Positions 1 through 5,543 of a stretch of 12,694 nucleotides of DNA are shown piece by piece (the stretch's first letter is position 1; each line of letters opens with the position of its first letter). A program made the translations under genes and the position numbers. Source of the DNA: JBCCGI01 sp039029355 (GTDB taxonomy: Bacteria > Planctomycetota > UBA1135 > GCA-002686595); the NCBI GenBank assembly GCA_039029355.1, contig JBCCGI010000152.1, positions 1 to 12,694 of the forward strand. Reading direction: 5' to 3'. The notes below the pieces were generated by a model, which was given only the letters and a program-made list of their open reading frames with translations, did not search any database and was not told the DNA's origin.

Positions 1-310
1 GCCCGCGCAGGGCGCGGGGTGCCGTGTGGTGCGGCCCGCGCCACCTCCGGGGGGGGGCGGTGGGGGCGCCGTCCGGGGCGTCCCGCCGGGGACGGAGGCG
101 GTAGGAGACCGGGCGAGCCTGCACGGGATGGCGCCCCGCCGCGGGCTGCGCTCCGTCCGTGGCGGGCGCCGGCCGGGGCCCGGGGGCCGCCTGGCCGTGC
201 ACCTGCGCGGCGACGTCGCGTCCCGCTGCGGGAACTCCGCCGAACGTCTGGAACACCAGCCACGCGAGAGGCGCGACGAGGACGAGCAGGGCGATCCGTA
301 AGCGCTGCAT
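1..310 (-). CDS. Partial gene at left edge: exported or membrane-anchored protein of unknown function (5' part only)
   Basis: The reading frame starts at the ATG whose complement lies at 308-310 and stays open for 103 codons to the window edge, so the 3' end is missing. A good ribosome binding site (GGGAGA on the minus strand, complement of 318-323) lies 7 bases upstream. The N-terminus reads MQRLRIALLVLVAPLAWLVF, a positively charged start followed by a hydrophobic segment, as in a signal peptide or signal anchor. After that comes an Ala/Pro/Gly/Arg-rich stretch with no recognisable domain. It lies 55 bases downstream of the 128-residue gene at 366-752 and could be cotranscribed with it. The distal part is arginine- and proline-rich and crosses a run of eight G at 50-57 (plus strand), so a frame error there is possible. 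The start is well supported; the later frame is not. Confidence 0.55.
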   Translation of the reverse strand, partial: MQRLRIALLVLVAPLAWLVFQTFGGVPAAGRDVAAQVHGQAAPGPRPAPATDGAQPAAGRHPVQARPVSYRLRPRRDAPDGAPTAPPRRWRGPHHTAPRALRG

Positions 311-365
311 GGTTCCGTCTCCCTTTGCCTAGAGGTTCATCGACTCAGAGCGCCCCACGGGCGGT

Positions 366-752
366 TCAGTCGCAGAGCTCGCATCTCTGCTCCACCGTGC
401 AGCCGGTGAAGCTCCTGGTGACGACCCAGAGCCCGATCTCGGCGTCGAAGACCGGATCGCTGACCTGCGTGCCCTTCCAGTCGAACGACTGGACGGCGCC
501 GCACGGATCGCCGTCGGGGCAGTCGTCGCAGCCGGTGACCGACAGGTTGGCCCACTGCAGGGCGTCGATGGCGGAGTCGTACACCGCGTTGTCGGCCGTC
601 GTCCCCTGGCCCGTGACGGTGCCGCCCGGCACGGGGTACGCGACGGTCTTGTTGTCGCAGGCCTGACGCGCGTGTTGCGCGAGCGCGAGCGGAGTGACGG
701 CAAAGACGAGCAGCGAGCAGGCCGCGAGCCTGCGGATGGTCTGGGCAGACAT
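366..752 (-). CDS. Small secreted seven-cysteine protein (tandem paralogue A)
   Basis: This encodes 128 residues. The start is the ATG at 750-752, with AGAGGA (complement of 758-763) 5 bases upstream; the longer in-frame ATG at 836 adds only an arginine-rich extension ahead of the signal peptide. Residues 1-25 are a signal peptide ending LALA before QHARQAC, so the product is exported. The mature part carries seven cysteines: one near the N-terminus (ACDNK), three in SVTGCDDCPDGDPC, and three at the C-terminus (GCTVEQRCELCD). An aromatic core motif GLWVV precedes the last cluster. It aligns without gaps to the upstream gene product (967-1353) over 99 mature residues, about 46 identical by eye. 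I recognise no named family. The cysteines are probably disulfide-bonded or metal-binding outside the cytoplasm; the odd number would leave one free for another partner. It may be cotranscribed with its paralogue, 214 bases upstream. Confidence 0.85.
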   Translation of the reverse strand: MSAQTIRRLAACSLLVFAVTPLALAQHARQACDNKTVAYPVPGGTVTGQGTTADNAVYDSAIDALQWANLSVTGCDDCPDGDPCGAVQSFDWKGTQVSDPVFDAEIGLWVVTRSFTGCTVEQRCELCD

Positions 753-852
753 GAAGATCCTCTTTCTGTTCGGAGTGGAACCGTCGCGGCCCCGGACCCA
801 ACGCGGGCCCGGGCCTCGGCCTGGAAGCGGCCGCACCGACGGGGAAGCGGGG

Positions 853-889
853 CGCGGGACCGCGTGCTCAGGCCCGGCACGGTCCCGCG
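853..889. terminator. Ten-base-pair inverted repeat between the two paralogues (possible terminator or attenuator)
   Basis: CGCGGGACCG at 853-862 is the exact reverse complement of CGGTCCCGCG at 880-889, with a 17-base loop. It sits in the 214-base gap between the paralogue at 967-1353 and the one at 366-752, so in the minus-strand transcript it would fold 3' of one gene and 5' of the next. There is no T-run on either side, so it is not a classic intrinsic terminator. A GC-rich hairpin terminator, attenuator or RNA-processing element is possible. Confidence 0.4.
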
Positions 890-966
890 GAGCGCGCCAC
901 CTGCGCGCCGGGGAGCTCCCGGCGACGGCGGCACCTACTAGCGCGTCTCGAAGCCTGGCTGCGCGG

Positions 967-1353
967 CTACTCGCAGCTCTCGCACGTCTGCGTGATGGTG
1001 CAGGCCGTCCAGGTCCGGCCGACGAACCAGAGGTTCAGGTCGGTGTCGTACTCGGCTATGCCGACCACCGTCCCGGACCAGCTGAGCGAGCGCTGCGAGG
1101 CACACTTCGAGCCGTCCGGGCAGCGGTCGCAGCCGGTCACCGAGTACATGGCGATCTGGATCGCCTCGGTCTCGGCGTCGTCCGTGGCCGTCGACGGGGT
1201 CGTTCCGTAGCCGAGGACGGACCCGGCCGGCGCCGTGTACTTGACCGGCTTGCCGTCGCACGGCTGCGGCGTGTCCTGGGAGAGCGCGAGCGGCGCGAGG
1301 GCGGCAAGGGCGAGGGTCGATGCGGAAAGAACGCGCGTGAGGTGGTTGGGCAA
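967..1353 (-). CDS. Small secreted seven-cysteine protein (tandem paralogue B)
   Basis: This encodes 128 residues, exactly the length of its neighbour at 366-752. No ATG precedes the signal peptide; the best start is the TTG at 1351-1353, preceded on the minus strand by a purine-rich AAAGGGGGG. This start also gives the same 29 residues ahead of the conserved region as in the paralogue. Residues 1-26 are a signal peptide ending APLALSQ. The mature part keeps all seven cysteines of the paralogue: PCDGK, SVTGCDRCPDGSKC and ACTITQTCESCE. It also keeps the GTT, W-x-GT and LW motifs. The family is unknown; an extracytoplasmic disulfide-rich or metal-binding domain is inferred. It lies between the beta-helix remnant upstream (272-base gap) and its paralogue downstream. 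Confidence 0.82.
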   Translation of the reverse strand: MPNHLTRVLSASTLALAALAPLALSQDTPQPCDGKPVKYTAPAGSVLGYGTTPSTATDDAETEAIQIAMYSVTGCDRCPDGSKCASQRSLSWSGTVVGIAEYDTDLNLWFVGRTWTACTITQTCESCE

Positions 1354-1625
1354 CGGGAGCCCCCCTTTCGATGGAGTGTGGCCGGATGCTGGGCTGCGGC
1401 GGCGCGCGCGGGACGCAGCGGTACCGCCGCCTTGGGAGGCGGGCGGGCGCTGGGGCGCCAGCCGACGCTTCAGCCGTACTGGGCTCGAGGGGGTGAGGCA
1501 TCCGTCGCCGGACGCGCTCGTGCGTTCGTTCAGCTGTGACGCCTTGGCTGGAGCGGGGACTCCCTGGAGTTGCAACAACCTCGAAGAAACCGTTCGAAGA
1601 AGGCCGGTCGAGCGCCGGGTTCGCG

Positions 1626-2090
1626 CTAGGGCTGCTCGTCCGACCCGAGGTCGACCGCCGCGCCGAGCGGGCGCGGGTCGCCGTCGAGGTCGGTGTCGCC
1701 CGTCGGACCCACGAAGGCCGGGTCGTCGGCGTCGATGCAGGGCGAGCCTGCGCTCAGGTGGTCGTCGCCCGCAGCGGGGTTCGCGAAGCGCGGGTCGAGG
1801 TCGATCACGCCCGGGCCGAGCGTCACGGTGCCGGTGCCGCCGATGGAGGTGACGCCGCCGGCGAGGTCGGTGTAGCGCAGCTCGGGCGTGTGCTGTCCGT
1901 TGACGAAGATCTCCTGGTCGCTCGGCGGGCTGTCTTGGTTGTTCCAGAAGATGCAGTTCTCGACCGCGTCGGAGATCTGGGTGAAGTCGTGGCCGGGACC
2001 CGCGAGCGAGTCGACGACCCAGAGCTTGCCCTGGGCCTGGATGGACCCGGTGACGAGGAGGAGCGGCGCGAGCACGCGGAGAAGGTGCAT
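1626..2090 (-). CDS. Miniature secreted beta-helix-type protein lacking its central repeats
   Basis: This encodes 154 residues, starting at the ATG at 2088-2090 with AAGGAA (complement of 2096-2101) 5 bases upstream. Residues 1-19 form a signal peptide (MHLLRVLAPLLLVTGSIQA). Residues 22-43 (KLWVVDSLAGPGHDFTQISDAV) resemble the opening of secreted parallel beta-helix (pectate-lyase-fold) proteins. Residues 44-154 resemble the closing part: ENCIFWNN, EIFVNG, LRYTDLAGG, IDLDPRFANPAAGDDHL, AGSPCIDADDPAFVGP, then DTDLDGDPRPLG and VDLGSDE. In full-length relatives a long series of beta-helix turns separates these two parts; here they are joined at about residues 43/44. This may be a functional minimal form or an internally deleted remnant whose frame survived. 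The frame is intact and the start signals are good, so I call it a gene. It is divergent from the TIR operon. Confidence 0.8.
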   Translation of the reverse strand: MHLLRVLAPLLLVTGSIQAQGKLWVVDSLAGPGHDFTQISDAVENCIFWNNQDSPPSDQEIFVNGQHTPELRYTDLAGGVTSIGGTGTVTLGPGVIDLDPRFANPAAGDDHLSAGSPCIDADDPAFVGPTGDTDLDGDPRPLGAAVDLGSDEQP

Positions 2091-2239
2091 GGGCGTTCCT
2101 TGGTCGATGGGGCGTGGACCGGAAGACGGCCCGAGGGCGGCCTGACCTTCCGCACGGGAGTCGGAGAGCGGCGCGTCCGCGGTGGCCCGCGTGGTCCTGG
2201 AGCGGGTCGTGCGTCTTCCGGATCCGCGGGGGTGGGCGG

Positions 2240-2268
2240 TTCTCCAAGCCCAAAAAGGGCGCGGAGAA
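2240..2268. promoter_or_regulatory. Symmetric hairpin with T-rich or A-rich loop in the divergent spacer
   Basis: TTCTCC (2240-2245) pairs with GGAGAA (2263-2268), and GCCC (2248-2251) pairs with GGGC (2257-2260). The two stems are separated by a 2x2 internal loop and closed by AAAAA (2252-2256). On the minus strand the loop is TTTTT. It would lie in the leader of the beta-helix remnant gene (start 2090) if that transcript begins upstream of 2268, or it could end transcription coming from the right. Ten paired bases in a 29-base element is notable for a spacer, but no function can be read directly. Confidence 0.45.
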
Positions 2269-2613
2269 GCTGCTCGGAGGCCTTGCCTTCGACGCCGGGC
2301 TCGGCGAGCTGCCCGGGTGTCGGCCGGACTCCCGTTCGCCTCGAACGCCTCGAACCACGCACGGGACATCGCTCGGGAGATCGCACCGGCCAGGGCGGTC
2401 GACACCGACCCACCGGACCGGCGAACGTCGGAGTCGGGAGGATCGGGCGGCGGCGCGGGAAGCGCGTGCGGGTGCGCTCGTCGGAGCGAACCGACCGGGC
2501 AAGATCTTCTCGGTCGCGCGGCGCTTGCGAGGGGGCTCCCTAGCCCAAAGGCGTTTCGGCGGTTCCTTTCGCTTGCGTTTGAGGTCGGCCTATCCAGCAC
2601 GCCCCGATCTCGA

Positions 2614-2643
2614 TTGGCGAACTCCCAACCCCCCGGTTAGGGT
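2614..2643 (+). promoter_or_regulatory. Weak candidate sigma70-type promoter for the TIR operon
   Basis: TTGGCG (2614-2619) and TAGGGT (2638-2643) are separated by 18 bases. Each matches three of six consensus positions, including the leading TTG of the -35 box and the TA...T frame of the -10 box, a form common in GC-rich genomes. Transcription from here would give a leader of about 150 bases before the TTG start at 2798. Chance matches of this quality are frequent. Confidence 0.25.
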
Positions 2644-2797
2644 GGCTCCTTCGGGTGGAGCGCTCGTCCGCGCTGCAGCCCGTCTCGGGTCCCGCTCGCG
2701 CCCCCATCGCTTTGTTGCGCTTCCGAGGGCGTCCGTGCGAGCCCATCGCGATCGCCACGATGCCTGCCTGCACCCATCCTCCCCGGAGCCGCCGCGG

Positions 2798-4396
2798 TTG
2801 AAGCGCGACACCGTCTTCATCAGCTACAGCCACGCCGATTCCGAGAGTCGCGACGAGCTGGTGCAGCACCTCGAGGTCGTCCTGGACCCGAGCTCGGGGC
2901 TGCGCGTCTTCGCCGACACCGCCATCGAGACCGGTGAGGAGTGGCGGCGCCGGATCCACGACGAGCTCGACCGCTCGCTGGTCGTCGTGCTGCTGGTGTC
3001 GGCCGACTTCTTGACCAGCGACTTCGTGCGCGACGTCGAGCTCCCGCGCGCCGCCCTGGCGGCGCGGCGCGGCGAGCTGGTCATCGCCTCGCTGCACGTG
3101 CGGCCGTCCGCGGTGCAGCACTTCCGCCTGCCGATGCAGGACTCGGACGGCGAGAGCTTCGACTTCCGGCTGGCCGAGTTCCAGGGCATCAACGACCCCG
3201 GCGAGCCGGTGATGACGCGCGAGGGGCCCGACCGCGAGGCGGCGTTGCTCGAGGCGGCGGAGAAGATCCTGCACCTGGCGACGTCGCTGCGCGGCGGAGA
3301 GCCCGAGCCCGCGCCAGGCGTCGAGCCCGCCGCGCTCGTCACGCCCGCCGTTCCGGCGCGGCTGCCCGCCCGCCCCTGGCTTCGCGCGGCGGCCCTGACC
3401 GGCTTCCTGGCGCTCCTCGTCGCGTGGGGCACGCGGCACCTGACCCCCTCACCCATCGCCGCCGGCGCGGCGGTGGGGTTGCTCGCGCTGCTGCTGCTGG
3501 TGCGGCGCCCGCGCGGCCTCGCTCTGCGGTCGCTCGCCGGCTGGGCGCTCTCGACGCCGGTGCTGGTCACCCTCGGCGTGTGCGCGGTGCTGGCCACCCT
3601 GTTCGTGTCGTCGGTGACCGTGATCGGCGCCGACTCCGCGGCGATCCAGCTGAGCGCCGAGGGCTCCGCCGCGCAGCCGGGGACCGTGTACGCCGCGGAG
3701 CGGTCCGCGCCGCCCGCGGCCGAGCGCGTCCCCGAGCCCGAGCTTCGCCGGGAGCTGCAGCGCGACTGGGAGGCCGCCGCGCACACGCTCGGCGAGCGCT
3801 CCGGCGCGTCCACGCTCCGACCGGGCGAGGTGGTCAAGGTGACGCGCTTCACGACGCCCTTCGGCCGGCCGCTGGTGCTCGAGGTCGAGGGCTGCGGCTC
3901 GCTCGCGATCGACCTCCGGCCGGGAGGCGGCGAGCGGGTGCGCGTCCCCGACGACCTCAGCGCGAAGTCCTCGGTGCTGGTGCGCGTCCCCTACCTCTCG
4001 CGCGGCACGGTGGCCGACGGCAGCATCCATCTCTACCGCGTCGGTGCGGACGGCGAGTTCGAGGTGCTCGGCATCGCGCGCACGAGCGAGCGCAGCGCCT
4101 CGGTGCTCTTCGGACCGGCGCGCGCGCTGCCCGCCGGATGGAGCGAGGCGCGGCGTACGGAGTGGGAGGCCCAGATGCGCGCCGCCGGCGCGGAGGGCTC
4201 GGGCCACGGCGAGGTCTTCGACCGCTGGGCCAGCTCCGTCTCGGCCCCCCTCCTCCACCCGATCCAAAGCGGCGACCGGCTCCAGGCCTGGTACTTCCCG
4301 CGCCACGACCGGCTCGGATCGGCCGCGGGCCGCGCGTTCTTCGAGGCGACCGACGACCCGATCCAGGACTGCCTGCTGTCCGCCGGCCCCTATTGA
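2798..4396 (+). CDS. Membrane TIR-domain protein: cytosolic TIR, three transmembrane helices, large extracytoplasmic C-terminal domain
   Basis: This encodes 532 residues from the TTG at 2798-2800; GGAG (2785-2788) lies 9 bases upstream. Residues 4-165 form a TIR_2-type domain: TVFISYSHAD at 5-14, the W49 helix, VVVLLVSADFLTSDF at 62-76 and DVELPRAAL with E81 at the place of the catalytic glutamate of NAD-cleaving TIRs. A proline-rich linker follows (166-193). Helices are predicted near 195-213, 219-235 and 250-276. The arginine-rich loop between helices two and three (RRPRGLALR) fits the cytosolic side, putting the C-terminus outside. Residues 277-532 form an extracytoplasmic region of unknown family, beginning with an Ala/Glu-rich stretch and then beta-rich sequence. 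It heads a plus-strand operon; the next gene starts 31 bases later. TIR domains act as NADases, cyclic-signal generators or scaffolds; activity here is inferred. The alternative GTG start at 2735, with GAGGG 5 bases upstream, would add 21 residues. Confidence 0.88.
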   Translation: MKRDTVFISYSHADSESRDELVQHLEVVLDPSSGLRVFADTAIETGEEWRRRIHDELDRSLVVVLLVSADFLTSDFVRDVELPRAALAARRGELVIASLHVRPSAVQHFRLPMQDSDGESFDFRLAEFQGINDPGEPVMTREGPDREAALLEAAEKILHLATSLRGGEPEPAPGVEPAALVTPAVPARLPARPWLRAAALTGFLALLVAWGTRHLTPSPIAAGAAVGLLALLLLVRRPRGLALRSLAGWALSTPVLVTLGVCAVLATLFVSSVTVIGADSAAIQLSAEGSAAQPGTVYAAERSAPPAAERVPEPELRRELQRDWEAAAHTLGERSGASTLRPGEVVKVTRFTTPFGRPLVLEVEGCGSLAIDLRPGGGERVRVPDDLSAKSSVLVRVPYLSRGTVADGSIHLYRVGADGEFEVLGIARTSERSASVLFGPARALPAGWSEARRTEWEAQMRAAGAEGSGHGEVFDRWASSVSAPLLHPIQSGDRLQAWYFPRHDRLGSAAGRAFFEATDDPIQDCLLSAGPY

Positions 4397-4427
4397 CTCC
4401 GAGTCGGGATCTCCAGCGATCCACACC

Positions 4428-5543
4428 ATGACGATCCGAAGCACGATCCGAGCCACGTTCCGCGCCGCGACGGCGCTTGCGCTCGTCGCTCCCTGGGCGG
4501 CGGCCCAGCGACCGACCGTGAGCGTCGACTTCGAGCTCGAGGCCGCGGCCTACCGCGAGAGCGTCACCGAACCCGAGGTCCCCGCCTTCGAAGCCGACAT
4601 GAGCGAGCAGATGGCCGGCGTGCTCGGTGGCTACGTCGGCTTCCTGCGCTTCCGCCCCGCGTTCGAGCCGGGGTACCCGCTGCTGCGCATCCGCCTGAGC
4701 ACCGTGCCGCGCAACGCCGGCCCGCTGAAGGACAAGGTGCCGACCCGCTTCTACCTCGCGCTCGCGCTTGCCGAGGGCGGCGAGGTCTTCACCGACGACT
4801 TCGAGTTCCGGCCCGACGAGCAGTACCGCGACGAGATCGCGGTGTCGCAGCTCTCCGACCCCCTGCGGGTGGGATCGATTCCGAACCGCTTCGAGGCCAT
4901 CGTGCTCGGCGACCGGCTGCTGGGCGGGCTCCTGTCGCGGGTCTCGCTGCTCGGCGCGCAGGAGGGCGAGGCACCGCCCCAGGGCTACTTCGCCGCCGGC
5001 GCGGACCGCGACGGCGCGTTCCAGGGCTTCTTCCTCCTCAAGAACAACCTCAAGGACTTCGCGGCGCTGCCGCGGAGCAAGTTCGAGGTCGAGTGCAGCC
5101 TCCCGGCCGGGACCTTCGGTCGCGAGGCCGTGCGGACGCGGCTGATCGGCATGAACTGGCCCGACTCCTTCAGCGACCTCAAGTCGGTCGCACCGGACGC
5201 CTACCACGACGGGACCTTCACCCAGGAGGACGTGGACTGGACGCGGGGCCTCGCCGTTCCGAAGCCGGCGGAGGGAGGCGCGGCCGTGGAGGAGGACACC
5301 CAGGCGCAGGCGGACACGCCCCCCGCGCCGAAGACCGTGCTCGACGCGCGCTACGTGGGCCTCAAGGAGATCTGGGAGCGCAAGCGACCGCCGGCGCCGG
5401 CGGGTGAGTCCCATCCTCCCGCCCCGGTGGACGGCTTCTTCCGCGAGCTGCAGATCGAGGGCCTCTACGTCGCCCACTACATCCCGCGCGAGGACGCGCT
5501 GCTGCACCACTCTCCCGCCGGCGTCGCGAGCCAGGGTCCGTGA
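4428..5543 (+). CDS. Secreted protein of unknown family, second gene of the TIR operon
   Basis: This encodes 371 residues from the ATG at 4428-4430. No clear ribosome binding site precedes it, but the signal peptide fixes the start: MTIRSTIRATFRAATALALV followed by APWAAAQ, with cleavage likely after the alanines. The mature protein is mostly folded-looking alpha/beta sequence with a single cysteine (in FEVECSL). Residues roughly 275-300 are a low-complexity acidic and proline-rich linker (EEDTQAQADTPPAPK), separating a main domain from a short C-terminal segment containing FRELQIEGLYVAHYIPRED. I recognise no catalytic motif or named family. It follows the TIR gene by 31 bases and its TGA overlaps the GTG of the next gene, so the three are almost certainly cotranscribed. 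A periplasmic partner linking the TIR membrane protein to the outer-membrane barrel protein is an inference from this context. Confidence 0.85.
   Translation: MTIRSTIRATFRAATALALVAPWAAAQRPTVSVDFELEAAAYRESVTEPEVPAFEADMSEQMAGVLGGYVGFLRFRPAFEPGYPLLRIRLSTVPRNAGPLKDKVPTRFYLALALAEGGEVFTDDFEFRPDEQYRDEIAVSQLSDPLRVGSIPNRFEAIVLGDRLLGGLLSRVSLLGAQEGEAPPQGYFAAGADRDGAFQGFFLLKNNLKDFAALPRSKFEVECSLPAGTFGREAVRTRLIGMNWPDSFSDLKSVAPDAYHDGTFTQEDVDWTRGLAVPKPAEGGAAVEEDTQAQADTPPAPKTVLDARYVGLKEIWERKRPPAPAGESHPPAPVDGFFRELQIEGLYVAHYIPREDALLHHSPAGVASQGP

Larger units (their letters stand above)
2091..2797. other. Long divergent intergenic region without a credible gene
   Basis: These 707 bases separate the minus-strand beta-helix remnant from the plus-strand TIR gene. 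Several long frames stay open here on both strands, but their translations are rich in arginine, serine, alanine and proline with no hydrophobic core, signal or domain, as expected for open frames in GC-rich noncoding DNA. The region must hold the promoters of both divergent units. The clearest structure is the hairpin at 2240-2268. A weak promoter candidate for the plus strand lies at 2614-2643, and a 5-bp stem (GCTCC 2645-2649, GGAGC 2657-2661) lies just after it. I see no RNA gene. Confidence 0.6.

Noticed and set aside
1418..1427. Palindrome GCGGTACCGC in the spacer upstream of paralogue B
   Set aside because: A 10-base palindrome is expected now and then in GC-rich DNA, and nothing around it supports an operator role.
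967..2502. 511-residue minus-strand open frame
   Set aside because: Only its last 128 residues (from the TTG at 1353) look like a protein. The rest is arginine/proline-rich, runs through the beta-helix remnant gene in another frame and through spacer DNA, and is a GC-driven open frame.
2114..2797. N-terminal extension of the TIR gene to the ATG at 2114
   Set aside because: The added 228 residues are low-complexity, without hydrophobic or domain pattern, and TIR_2 proteins normally begin close to the VFISYSH strand. The region also contains the hairpin and a promoter candidate.
4395..4405. Short palindrome GACTC-C-GAGTC after the TIR stop codon
   Set aside because: The arms are 5 bases with a single-base centre, too tight to fold as an RNA hairpin, and such palindromes occur often by chance.
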